From NCBI GenBank assembly GCA_944389585.1, contig CALXMW010000003.1:1-38465 (forward strand): a stretch of DNA of 38,465 nt, given 5' to 3'. Within the stretch, counting starts at the first letter, position 1. Every line of letters starts with the position of its first letter. The position numbers were made by a program, and so were the translations under genes. This stretch comes from an uncultured Kiritimatiellota bacterium. GTDB taxonomy: Bacteria; Verrucomicrobiota; Kiritimatiellia; RFP12; DVOR01. Of the stretch, positions 30,038 to 37,964 are shown one piece after another. A model generated the notes under the pieces. The model made no database searches, had not been told where the DNA came from, and saw only the letters and a list, made by a program, of their open reading frames with translations.

Positions 30038-30844
30038 ATGACGACGGAACAGAATGCCAAGTATAGAAATATACTTATCGATCCGGTCAATGAATGCGCA
30101 AAGTATTCGCCCAAGTTTGGCCATGGGCGGGCAGGAGGCTTTTCCCTTTCAGAGTTTCAAGCCTTGTATGGCGCGGATACGTTTTATAACTGGCTTGGAT
30201 TGAATAATCCGCTTGTGTATTCCGCACATAAAGCGGCAGGTGGCATTACCAGCCTTTATCGACAAATTGGGATTGGGTGCGAACGTCTTGTCAGGGCTGT
30301 TTTCATGGATTACCTTGGGCTTGGGGCGGAGGATGTCTCTTGGTCTTATGAAATCGCAGCGGCTAATGGGAAACCGCGAAAACTCTCCCTTGATGGGCGA
30401 ATCGTCCTTTCGAAGATAGCTGACGTGGAGACTAGAAAGCGGTGTGCGGAATGGGTCATGAGCGTGGCGGACGGCTTAAACTTGGCGCCTTCCATTCGGG
30501 GGGCGTTGACAGGTGTTGTTTTTGAGATAAGGCAGGGATACAAGAGCAAAGACTCAAAGCGTCAGAATGCAGATATCGCCAATGCGGCGAATGCTTATGC
30601 CAATGGATATATTCCTTGCTTGATGGTTTTGTCCGCACAAATCGACGACGATATCGTCAGTCGATACGACCTTGCCAAGTGGGCTATTCTTCAAGGCGTG
30701 GTTGAGGCGTCTTCCTGTTCTTCGACCTTTCATTTTTTCAATCAAGTGATTGGGTTTGATTTTGTTGGTTTCATGGACGAGAACCAAGACTATTTTAGAA
30801 GCAAAATCTCGTATGTCCTTGAGCAACTGATGAAGGCGGAATAG
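30038..30844 (+). CDS. Putative type II restriction endonuclease
   Basis: A 268-residue protein encoded in clearly lower-GC DNA, directly followed (stop TAG then ATG) by a DNA methyltransferase, so it is most likely the paired nuclease. A PD-(D/E)XK-like arrangement can be suggested: Asp119 in LSLDGRIVL and Glu163 in VVFEIRQGYKSKDSKR. The QGYKSKDSKRQNADI segment resembles the CfrBI-type restriction enzymes from memory only. The start could be 30023 or 30038; 30038 (MTTEQNAKYR) is chosen. No strong RBS is seen for either. Cognate site unknown. Confidence 0.7.
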   Translation: MTTEQNAKYRNILIDPVNECAKYSPKFGHGRAGGFSLSEFQALYGADTFYNWLGLNNPLVYSAHKAAGGITSLYRQIGIGCERLVRAVFMDYLGLGAEDVSWSYEIAAANGKPRKLSLDGRIVLSKIADVETRKRCAEWVMSVADGLNLAPSIRGALTGVVFEIRQGYKSKDSKRQNADIANAANAYANGYIPCLMVLSAQIDDDIVSRYDLAKWAILQGVVEASSCSSTFHFFNQVIGFDFVGFMDENQDYFRSKISYVLEQLMKAE

Positions 30845-32053
30845 ATGCGAAGGAACGGAATAAAACAAAACGCGCACTATACATTCAAATACAATGCCGC
30901 TCTGGGAAGGCACGGCTGGTTGCGCTTGACACCGGCATATTCTGTGCGTTTGGTTGAGGAAATCCTCGCCAAATTGGATTATTCCCCCCGCTGTGTCTTG
31001 GATCCTTTTTCTGGCACGGGAACAACGGGATTGGTATGCGCCAACAGAGGAGTCCCCTCTCTCGCGTTGGAAATAAATCCGTTTTTGGTCTGGTTGGGAA
31101 ACACAAAGTTGGCCATCTATCCCAACGACAAGGTTGCGGCGTTTTTGTCCGTCGCAAAGCAATTGATGCAAAATATAGAAAGTTATGTCCCTGTGGCACA
31201 GCCCCCGATATACAAGATTTGTCGATGGTGGGGGGCTAGACAAGTTGACTTTTTGGCAAGGGTGAAGGCGGCGTTCAGAACCATTCAAGATGAAGCCATC
31301 GCACAGCTCCTTGCAATTGCCTTTTGCCGAGTCGTGATTGAGTTTTCAAACGCTTCCTTCAATCATGTGTCCACATCGTTTGGAGATCCCACCGATGCGC
31401 CTTTTTCTACGGATGTGGCAAAGGCGACATTTCTTTCCGTCTGTGAAATGGTTGCCGATGGGGCTTCATCATCGCCCCAGGCGCCATCAAAAGTGATAGC
31501 GCATGATTCAAGATCCATCCCTGCGGAATGCATTGGGAAATATGATACCGTGATCACGTCTCCGCCATACCCAAATCGGATTTCGTACATTCGGGAACTG
31601 CGTCCTTACATGTATTGGTTGGATTATCTTAAGACATCCGAGCAGGCCAGCGATCTTGATTGGCGGGCCATTGGTGGGACGTGGGGACGAGCCACAAGTC
31701 TGTTGGGGACATGGGAAAGCCGTCGCACGCTTCCTCACTATGTGTATGACATTGGTGAAACAATAGCGGGCGCAAACAATAAGTCCGCCGCATTGATGGC
31801 GAACTATGTCTTGAAATACTTTGAGGATATGCAGGAGCACCTGTCTTCCGCATATGCAGGGCTGTCTCACCAAGGAAGCGCCTTTTATATCATCGGCAAT
31901 TCCAATTTTTATGGGATTACGGTCCCTGCCGAGAAAATCTATGCGGATATGATGAATGCCTGCGGGTTTGTCAATGTCAAGGTTCGAGTCGTCCGGAAAC
32001 GAAATTGCAACAGACAGCTATATGAGTTTATCGTTTCTGGTAAAAAGCAATAG
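30845..32053 (+). CDS. DNA amino-methyltransferase (probable N4-cytosine)
   Basis: A 402-residue methyltransferase. The SAM-binding motif DPFSGTGTT is at 53-61 and the catalytic motif TSPPY at 238-242; TSPPY is typical of N4-cytosine enzymes. The SAM motif precedes the catalytic motif with about 180 residues between, which may include the target recognition domain. It starts immediately after the nuclease stop, as one operon. GC content and codon use differ from the rest of the window. It ends in a strong terminator shared with the convergent lyase gene. Confidence 0.88.
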   Translation: MRRNGIKQNAHYTFKYNAALGRHGWLRLTPAYSVRLVEEILAKLDYSPRCVLDPFSGTGTTGLVCANRGVPSLALEINPFLVWLGNTKLAIYPNDKVAAFLSVAKQLMQNIESYVPVAQPPIYKICRWWGARQVDFLARVKAAFRTIQDEAIAQLLAIAFCRVVIEFSNASFNHVSTSFGDPTDAPFSTDVAKATFLSVCEMVADGASSSPQAPSKVIAHDSRSIPAECIGKYDTVITSPPYPNRISYIRELRPYMYWLDYLKTSEQASDLDWRAIGGTWGRATSLLGTWESRRTLPHYVYDIGETIAGANNKSAALMANYVLKYFEDMQEHLSSAYAGLSHQGSAFYIIGNSNFYGITVPAEKIYADMMNACGFVNVKVRVVRKRNCNRQLYEFIVSGKKQ

Positions 32054-32109
32054 GGGCCAGCTCTTCTGAAACAACGAAAATCCTTATTGGGAGAGCTTAT
32101 AAGAGAAAA

Positions 32110-32142
32110 CGCCCCGGCCTTCGTGGCCGGGGCGCTTTTTTT
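32110..32142. terminator. Bidirectional terminator
   Basis: CGCCCCGGCC-TTCGT-GGCCGGGGCG (32110-32134) followed by C and seven T on plus; AAAA on its left gives a T run on minus too. It serves the methyltransferase and the convergent lyase gene. Confidence 0.9.
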
Positions 32143-32159
32143 GCCGCGCGGGGGCGGGC

Positions 32160-33608
32160 TCAGAGGGAGTCGCCGAAGTCCGCGCGGAACTTGGCCACGA
32201 GCTTCTCCTGCCAGTCGCCGACGGGGGCGAGGCGGCCGAAGAAGAAGCGCAGGACGCTGGGCTCCTCGACGAACGTGAGGCCGCCGACGAGGCGGCGGTT
32301 TTCGTAGAGCCATTGGACGCGGTCGATGGCGTATTCGACCTGGGAGAGGGTGTAGACGCGCCGGGGCATGGCCAGGCGCAGGAGCTCGAGCTCGGCGAAG
32401 CGCTCGGAGCCGTCTTCGTTGCGTTGCTCGGAGAGGGTGCCGCGCTCCATGCCGCGGACGCCGCCGGCGATGTAGAGGGCGGCGGCGAGGGCGCCGGCGG
32501 GGTACTGCTCCTGCGGGAGGTGGTCGAGGAACGCGGTGGCGTTGATGTGGCAGCCGAGGCCGCCGGCGGGGAGGACGACGGGGATGCCGCGGCGGTGGAG
32601 CTCGCCGGCCATGTACTCGATGAACTGGGGGCCTTGGCTGATGACGTCCTCGTCGAGCGTCTCGTCGAGGCCGACGACGATGGCCTCCATCTCGCGCACG
32701 GACATGCCGCCGTAGGTGAGGAAGCCTTCGTAGAGGGGGATGAGCTCCTTCATGCGCACCTCGTCGGCCTTGTCGCGGATGGCGATGCCGCCGCCGCGGG
32801 CGAAGCCGAGCTTGCGTGCGGAGAAGTAGATGATGTCGAAGAGCTTGGCCACCTCGTCGACGATCTGGCGGATGGTCCAGTCCTTGCACGCGGGCTCGCG
32901 TTGCTTGATGAACCAGAGGTTGTCCTGCAGCAGCGAGGCGTCGAGGACGAGCTTGATGCCGTGTTTCCTGCAGACGGCGGCCACCTCGCGCATGTTCTGG
33001 AGGGAGAGGGGCTGGCCGCCGACGAGGTTGGTGCCGGCCTCGACGCGGACGAAGGGGATTTTGGCGGGGCCGACCTGCGCGATGAGGGCTTCCAGGCGCG
33101 GGATGTCGAAGTTGCCTTTGAAGGGGCAGTCGTTGGCGGCCTCGAGGCCTTCTTTGACGATGAGCTCCTCGACGGTGGCGCCCAGGCGGGTGATGTGGGC
33201 CTTGGTGGTGGTGAAGTGGAAGTTCATGGGCACCACGTCGCCGGGCTTGAGGTAGGCGGTGGCCAGGACGTTCTCCGCGGCGCGGCCTTGGTGGGCGGGC
33301 AGGAAATAGTCCATGTGGAAGAGCTCGCGCACCTTCGCGGCCAGGCGGTTGTAGGTTTCCGAGCCGGCATAGGCGTCGTCGGCGCGGAGCATGGCCGATT
33401 GCTGCAGGTCGCTCATCGCGTTGACGCCCGAATCGGTGAGCATGTCCATGAAGACGTCTTTGTTCTGCAGCAGGAAGGTGTTGTTCCCCGCCTCGTTCAT
33501 CAGGCGCCGGCGCTCCTCCACCGGGGGCAGGAAGAGTTTCTGGACGATGCGCACCTTGTGCATCTCGAGGGGGAGCTGTCTGCCGCCGTGGAACTTCACG
33601 TTTGCCAT
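32160..33608 (-). CDS. Tryptophanase/tyrosine phenol-lyase family PLP lyase
   Basis: A 482-residue beta-eliminating lyase. HQGRAAEN, LTDSGVNAMSD and YAGSE are shared with both tryptophanase and tyrosine phenol-lyase. The FTTT segment (132-135) and MERG context near the C terminus look like tyrosine phenol-lyase, not tryptophanase. However, the residue three after the PLP-binding Asp223 (DASL) is Leu226, where both enzymes keep Arg, and the PLP-Lys motif reads SARK (Lys266) instead of S(A/G)KK. The substrate is therefore uncertain. The start at 33608 has GGAAGG upstream; the longer frame upstream runs through a promoter. It is divergent from an XRE regulator. Confidence 0.85.
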   Translation of the reverse strand: MANVKFHGGRQLPLEMHKVRIVQKLFLPPVEERRRLMNEAGNNTFLLQNKDVFMDMLTDSGVNAMSDLQQSAMLRADDAYAGSETYNRLAAKVRELFHMDYFLPAHQGRAAENVLATAYLKPGDVVPMNFHFTTTKAHITRLGATVEELIVKEGLEAANDCPFKGNFDIPRLEALIAQVGPAKIPFVRVEAGTNLVGGQPLSLQNMREVAAVCRKHGIKLVLDASLLQDNLWFIKQREPACKDWTIRQIVDEVAKLFDIIYFSARKLGFARGGGIAIRDKADEVRMKELIPLYEGFLTYGGMSVREMEAIVVGLDETLDEDVISQGPQFIEYMAGELHRRGIPVVLPAGGLGCHINATAFLDHLPQEQYPAGALAAALYIAGGVRGMERGTLSEQRNEDGSERFAELELLRLAMPRRVYTLSQVEYAIDRVQWLYENRRLVGGLTFVEEPSVLRFFFGRLAPVGDWQEKLVAKFRADFGDSL

Positions 33609-33641
33609 CTTTTTTCCTTCCGTTGGGTCAAAAACCTCCTT

Positions 33642-33670
33642 ATCATACCGTATTCCCCCCGCCGCCGCAA
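33642..33670 (-). promoter_or_regulatory. Lyase promoter
   Basis: TTGCGG (33665-33670), 17-bp spacer, TATGAT (33642-33647) on the minus strand; predicted start near 33635. It partly interleaves with the divergent regulator promoter at 33676-33704. Confidence 0.6.
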
Positions 33671-33675
33671 GCCGC

Positions 33676-33704
33676 TTGCGCGGGGCGGGGAAATCGGCTA
33701 TCCT
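33676..33704 (+). promoter_or_regulatory. XRE regulator promoter, near-leaderless
   Basis: TTGCGC (33676-33681), 17-bp spacer, TATCCT (33699-33704); predicted start 33711, 3 bases before the ATG at 33714. Confidence 0.6.
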
Positions 33705-33713
33705 ATACGCCGA

Positions 33714-34220
33714 ATGAAGACCTTGGGCACCCAAATCCGCGAGGCGCGCCTGCGCCGCCACCTGAGCCAGAGCGACCTGGCCCGGCAGGTGGGGTGCAGG
33801 CAGTCGGCCCTCTCGATGTACGAGCTCGGCCGCGCCACCGCGCTCTCCGCCGAGACGGTCGGGCGCCTGTGCGCCGCCCTGGGCCTGCTCCCCCCCGCCG
33901 AGGGCGAGTTCGCCGCCGAGCGGCCCCAGCCCGAGGGCGTCCGCGCCTATTGCCCGAACCCCGAGTGCCCCAGCAACCTGCCCGTGCGCGTGGGCCAGGC
34001 CGTGGCCTTGGTGCCGCGCGGCCACCTGGCGCGCGAGGGCGAGCGCCACTGCGCCTGGTGCGGCGAGGTGCTCGAGCGCGCGTGCCCTGACTGCGGCGCG
34101 CCGTTGAACCCGGGGGCCTTCTGCGCGCAATGCGGCGCGGCGTACCTGGCGGCCGCGCCCGAGCGTTTCGACGCCGAGCGCGCGGCGGCCTCCGAGCGCG
34201 CCTTCGCCTGGTCCCGCTGA
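33714..34220 (+). CDS. XRE-family regulator with zinc ribbons
   Basis: A 168-residue protein. Residues 1-70 form a helix-turn-helix of the XRE (Cro/CI) type (LGTQIREARLRRHLSQSDLA, RQSALSMYELGR). The C-terminal part has zinc-ribbon cysteine pairs: CPNPEC, CAWC, CPDC and CAQC. It is likely a DNA-binding regulator with metal-stabilised modules. Divergent placement suggests, but does not prove, control of the lyase gene. Confidence 0.85.
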   Translation: MKTLGTQIREARLRRHLSQSDLARQVGCRQSALSMYELGRATALSAETVGRLCAALGLLPPAEGEFAAERPQPEGVRAYCPNPECPSNLPVRVGQAVALVPRGHLAREGERHCAWCGEVLERACPDCGAPLNPGAFCAQCGAAYLAAAPERFDAERAAASERAFAWSR

Positions 34221-34241
34221 GACCCCCAACCGAAAGAAGAA

Positions 34242-34274
34242 GCCGGCAAGGCCCCCGCCTTGCCGGCCTTTTTT
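34242..34274 (+). terminator. XRE gene terminator
   Basis: GCCGGCAAGGC-CCCC-GCCTTGCCGGC followed by C and six T. Confidence 0.92.
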
Positions 34275-34308
34275 GTGCCCAGACTTTTCCCGCGGCGCCG
34301 CGGAGGGG

Positions 34309-35169
34309 TCATTGGTCGTGGGTGTGGCCGTGCCAGGGTTCGGGGGGTGGGGGGGTGAGGGCGCCGGTTTGGATGCGTTGGCGGAGGGCCTCGGAGAGGA
34401 GGATGGTGGCGGCGGCGGAGACGTTGAGGCTGTCGGCGACGCCGAGCATGGGGATGCGGACGCGGAGGTCGGCGCCGTCCATGAAGGCCTCGGTGAGGCC
34501 GTATTGCTCGCTGCCGAGGCAGAGGGCGACGGGGCCGGTGAGGTCTTGCTGGAAGTGGAGCTTCTCGGCGTGGGGGGTGGCCGCGAGGATGGGGATGCGG
34601 CGTTCGCGGAGCCAAGGGAGGAGCTCGGGGGCGGTGGTTTGGGCGACGGGGAGGGTGAAGAGGGTGCCGGTGGAGGCGCGCACGACGTTGGGGTTGTGGA
34701 TGTCGGTGCAGGGGTCGCAGACGATGACGGCGGCGGCGCCGGCGGCGTCGGCGGAGCGGAGGATGGTGCCGAGGTTGCCGGGTTTCTCGATGGCCTCGCA
34801 GATGAGGAGGAGGGGGTTGGGGGGGAGGGCGAGGTCGCCGAGGCGTTTGGCGATTTGGGGGCCGACGGCGAGGAGGCCGTCGGGGCGCTCGCGGTAGGCG
34901 AGCTTCTCGAAGACGGCGCGGGAGCAGGGGAAGAGGTGGGCGCCGAGGGCGCGGCAGCGCTCGACGAGGGCGGGCTCGTGCTCGTGTTTGAGCCAGAGCT
35001 CCTCGCAGTAGAAGAGCTGGGCGGGGCGGTAGGCGTGGTCGAGGGCGCGGCGGATCTCGCGGTAGCCTTCGACGAGCATGAGCCCGGCGTCGTCGCGGTG
35101 GGAGCGTTGGCGGAGCTTGACGGCGGCCTTGACGCGGGGGTTGGCCAGGGAGGTGAGCGGGGTGATCAT
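34309..35169 (-). CDS. SpoU/TrmH-family RNA 2'-O-methyltransferase
   Basis: A 286-residue RNA ribose methyltransferase of the SPOUT class with an N-terminal substrate-binding domain (about 1-110). SPOUT motifs: EAIEKPGNLGTILRSADAAG, LCLGSEQYGL and SLNVSAAATILLSE, which form the knot that binds SAM. Target (23S rRNA or tRNA) is not fixed by sequence. The predicted start of transcription coincides with the ATG, so it may be leaderless. It is divergent from era. Confidence 0.9.
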   Translation of the reverse strand: MITPLTSLANPRVKAAVKLRQRSHRDDAGLMLVEGYREIRRALDHAYRPAQLFYCEELWLKHEHEPALVERCRALGAHLFPCSRAVFEKLAYRERPDGLLAVGPQIAKRLGDLALPPNPLLLICEAIEKPGNLGTILRSADAAGAAAVIVCDPCTDIHNPNVVRASTGTLFTLPVAQTTAPELLPWLRERRIPILAATPHAEKLHFQQDLTGPVALCLGSEQYGLTEAFMDGADLRVRIPMLGVADSLNVSAAATILLSEALRQRIQTGALTPPPPEPWHGHTHDQ

Positions 35170-35175
35170 GCGGGC

Positions 35176-35181
35176 ATTATA
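35176..35181 (-). promoter_or_regulatory. SpoU gene -10, predicted leaderless start
   Basis: Perfect TATAAT on the minus strand at 35176-35181; the predicted start (35169) is the A of the ATG. No RBS can fit in the 6 bases between. Confidence 0.65.
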
Positions 35182-35190
35182 GCATTTTGG

Positions 35191-35196
35191 TAGAAT
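35191..35196 (+). promoter_or_regulatory. era -10, predicted leaderless start
   Basis: TTTTGGTAGAAT with TAGAAT at 35191-35196 and a predicted start near 35203, one base before the ATG at 35204. The sequence closely matches the mraY promoter. Confidence 0.65.
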
Positions 35197-35203
35197 GGGG
35201 AGT

Positions 35204-36130
35204 ATGGAAGCGATGGAAGGGCAGGGGCCCCGGGCGGCGATGGTGGCCGTGGTGGGGCGGACGAACTCGGGCAAGTCGACGCTCGTGAACCGGCTGGTCG
35301 GGGAGAAGGTCTCGATCGTCTCGGGGATGGAGCAGACGACGCGCAACCGGATCCGCGCCATCCTCACCGAGCCGCGCGGGCAGCTGGTCTTCCTGGACAC
35401 GCCCGGCGCGCACAAGGCCGAGAACGAGCTGGGCGCGCTGATGAACAAGATGGCGCGCGGGGCGGGGCAGGGGGCCGACGCGCTGGCGGTGGTCTTCGAC
35501 GGCGCCGCGCCCGTGCGCTTGGAGGACGAGGGGTGGATGGCGCGCGCGGCCTTTTCCGAGGCGCCGGCGCTCTTCGTGCTGAACAAGGCCGACGCGGCGG
35601 GCTTCGACCCGGCGCCCTTCCGGGCGGCCTGGGCGCGCCTTTGCGCGGAGAAGGGCGTGGCGCGCGAGATCCCCTGGCTGGAGGTGTCGGCGGAGACGGG
35701 CGCGGGGTGCGAGGCGCTCGTGGGGCGGCTCTTCGCGCTGGCGCCGGCGTGCGCGGCGTTGCCCTTCCCGGAGGACATCGTGAGCGATTTCCCGCGGAAG
35801 CTGGCCATCGCCGACATCATCCGCGAGAAGCTCATCCGCCGCCTCTTCCAAGAGGTGCCCCACCAGCTGGGCGTGCGCGTCGAGCGCATCGACGAGCGGC
35901 CCGACGGCTCGTGGGAGATCTTCGCGACGCTCCTGGTGAACCGCCCCTCGCAGAAGGGCATGGTCATCGGCAACAAGGGCCGCACCCTGCGCGCCATGCG
36001 CCGCGCCGCCGAGCCCGAGATCGCCGAGGCCTACGGCCTGCCCGGCTGCAAGATCCTCCCCTTCGTGCGCGTGGAGCCCAACTGGTTCAAGAACCATTTC
36101 ATCCTCAAGGAACTCGGCTACAAGGAGTAA
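35204..36130 (+). CDS. era: GTPase Era
   Basis: A 308-residue GTPase needed for 16S rRNA maturation and 30S assembly. G1 motif GRTNSGKST (the usual is GRPNVGKST), G3 DTPGAHK, G4 NKAD, and a C-terminal KH domain (MVIGNKGRTLRAMRRAAEPE). Start 35204 is chosen because it fits the leaderless promoter; an in-frame ATG at 35195 overlaps the -10, and another at 35213 is possible. sppA follows 3 bases after. Confidence 0.96.
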   Translation: MEAMEGQGPRAAMVAVVGRTNSGKSTLVNRLVGEKVSIVSGMEQTTRNRIRAILTEPRGQLVFLDTPGAHKAENELGALMNKMARGAGQGADALAVVFDGAAPVRLEDEGWMARAAFSEAPALFVLNKADAAGFDPAPFRAAWARLCAEKGVAREIPWLEVSAETGAGCEALVGRLFALAPACAALPFPEDIVSDFPRKLAIADIIREKLIRRLFQEVPHQLGVRVERIDERPDGSWEIFATLLVNRPSQKGMVIGNKGRTLRAMRRAAEPEIAEAYGLPGCKILPFVRVEPNWFKNHFILKELGYKE

Positions 36131-36133
36131 GCC

Positions 36134-37171
36134 ATGGAAAACCAGACCGCCGCCAACCCGCCCAAGCCGCGCCGCCTCGCGGGGTGCCTGCCGGGCATCC
36201 TCTGCGGGTGCCTGGGCTCCGTCCTCCTGCTGGCGCTGCTGGCCGTGGGGGTGCCGCTGGGCGTCGCCGCGGGGCTCACGCGCCTCGCCCCCGCCGCCGA
36301 GGCCCAGGGCCACTATCGGGCGCTGAAGGGCGACGCGGCGCGCGAGGGGGCCAAAGGCGTCCTGCGCCTGGAGCTGCGCGGCGTCATCGACGACGGCGCG
36401 CCCAGCCGGTGGTACCGCCCCGCCGATTGCGCCGCGGCCGTGCTCGAGGACATCGAGGCGGCCGTCGGCGACGATTCCCTCGACGCCCTCCTCCTGGTCC
36501 TCGACAGCCCCGGCGGCGCCGTCGGCGCCAGCGACGCGCTCTACCACGCCCTCGAGCGCTTCAAGGCCGCCAAGCCCGGGCGCAAAATCGTCGTCCAGGC
36601 CGGCGACCTGCTGGCCAGCGGCGCCTACTACGCGGCCATGCAGGCCGATTGGGTCCGCCTCGCCCCCACCACCGTCGCCGGCTCCATCGGCGTCATCCTC
36701 CCCGGGCTCGACGCCTCGGCCCTGGCCCAACGCCTCGGCCTGGCGGATGCCTCGGTCGCCTCCGGCCCGATGAAGGATCTGGGCAACCCGCTCAAACCCG
36801 CCGACCCCGCGCGGACGGCCGTCCTGCGCGGCGTGGTGGAGGCGATGCACGCGCGCTTCGTGGCCGTCGTCGCCAAAGGCCGCGGCCTCACCGAGGCCGA
36901 CGTCCGCGCCTTGGCCGACGGCCGCGTCTTCTCGGCCTCGGACGCGGTGAACCTGCGCCTGGCCGACGACGTGGGCTATGAGGACACCCTCGGCGCCGAG
37001 CTCGCCCGCCTGCTGGGTTGCGCCGAGGAAGACCTTGCCTTCCGCGAGCCGCGCCGCCGCGGCAACGCCGTGCAACTTTTCCTCGGCGAGCTCCCGGCCG
37101 CCCTCGGCCGCGGCCTGGCCGAGCCGCTCCTGCGCCCCGCCGCCCCCGCGCCGCAATACCGCTTCCGCTGA
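36134..37171 (+). CDS. sppA: Signal peptide peptidase SppA (S49 family)
   Basis: A 345-residue single-pass membrane protein (segment about 19-47) with a periplasmic S49 peptidase domain that cleaves leftover signal peptides. DSPGGAV (124-130) is the oxyanion-type motif, catalytic Ser162 is in LLASGAYYAA, and general-base Lys214 in MKDLGNPL, spaced as in short-form SppA. Overlaps tlyA by one base (TGATG). Confidence 0.93.
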   Translation: MENQTAANPPKPRRLAGCLPGILCGCLGSVLLLALLAVGVPLGVAAGLTRLAPAAEAQGHYRALKGDAAREGAKGVLRLELRGVIDDGAPSRWYRPADCAAAVLEDIEAAVGDDSLDALLLVLDSPGGAVGASDALYHALERFKAAKPGRKIVVQAGDLLASGAYYAAMQADWVRLAPTTVAGSIGVILPGLDASALAQRLGLADASVASGPMKDLGNPLKPADPARTAVLRGVVEAMHARFVAVVAKGRGLTEADVRALADGRVFSASDAVNLRLADDVGYEDTLGAELARLLGCAEEDLAFREPRRRGNAVQLFLGELPAALGRGLAEPLLRPAAPAPQYRFR

Positions 37172-37905
37172 TGCGCCCGCGCCTTGACCAAGCCCTTGTC
37201 CAGGCCGGCCTCGTGGAAAGCCGCGAGGCCGCCCAGCGCCTCATCCTCGCCGGCGAGGTGACGGTCGGCGGCCAGAAGGCCCGCAAGGCCAGCCAGCCCG
37301 TCCCCGAGGGCGCCGCCCTGGCCCTGCTGGCCAAGCCCCGCTTCGTCAGCCGCGGCGGCGAGAAGCTCCAGGGCGCCTTCGACGCCTTCGGGCTGGACGT
37401 CGCCGGGCTCTGCTGCCTGGACGTCGGCGCCAGCACCGGGGGCTTCACCGACTGCCTGCTCCAGCACGGCGCCCGCCGCGTTCTGGCCCTGGACGTGGGC
37501 ACCAACCAGCTGCACTACCGCCTGCGCACCGACCCGCGCGTCTGGAGCAAGGAGCGCTTCAACTGCCGCTTCCTCACGCCCGCCGACCTGCCCGAGACGC
37601 CCCAATTCGGCTGCACCGACGTCTCCTTCATCTCCCTGCGCCTCATCCTCCCGCCGATGGCCGCGTGCCTGGCCCCCGGCAGCCTCCTGGTCTCGCTCAT
37701 CAAGCCCCAGTTCGAGGCCGGGCGCAGGGAGGCCCCCAAAGGCGTCGTCCGCGACCCCGCCGTCCGCGAGCGCGTCGTCGCGGACATCCGCGCCTTCGGC
37801 ACCGGCGAGCTGGGCTTGGACTGGGTGGACTGCGCGCCCTCGCCCCTCCTCGGCCCCGAGGGCAACGTCGAGTTCCTGGCCCTCTGGCGCACCCCCGCCC
37901 CCTGA
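37171..37905 (+). CDS. tlyA: TlyA family rRNA 2'-O-methyltransferase/hemolysin
   Basis: A 244-residue protein with an N-terminal S4 RNA-binding domain (RLDQALVQAGLVESREAAQR) and an FtsJ-like Rossmann methyltransferase domain (CLDVGASTGGFTDCLLQ, LALDVGTNQLHY, TDVSFISLR, LIKPQFEAG). TlyA enzymes methylate 16S and/or 23S rRNA cytidines. Overlaps sppA by one base; convergent with the invertase gene. Confidence 0.94.
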   Translation: MRPRLDQALVQAGLVESREAAQRLILAGEVTVGGQKARKASQPVPEGAALALLAKPRFVSRGGEKLQGAFDAFGLDVAGLCCLDVGASTGGFTDCLLQHGARRVLALDVGTNQLHYRLRTDPRVWSKERFNCRFLTPADLPETPQFGCTDVSFISLRLILPPMAACLAPGSLLVSLIKPQFEAGRREAPKGVVRDPAVRERVVADIRAFGTGELGLDWVDCAPSPLLGPEGNVEFLALWRTPAP

Positions 37906-37924
37906 CCCGCCCAAAGGCGGCCGC

Positions 37925-37946
37925 GCCCCGCCCAAGACGGCGGGGC
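37925..37946. terminator. Hairpin between tlyA and the invertase gene
   Basis: GCCCCGCC-CAAGAC-GGCGGGGC; no long T run on either side (CACGTTCCC on plus). Confidence 0.5.
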
Positions 37947-37964
37947 CACGTTCCCTTCCCGCGC

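Noticed and set aside
33609..34229. N-terminal extension of the lyase reading frame
   Set aside because: It crosses a divergent promoter and overlaps the XRE gene; it is a shadow frame.
35195..35203. era start at the ATG 35195
   Set aside because: That ATG overlaps the -10 element TAGAAT, so it cannot be in the mRNA if that promoter is used.
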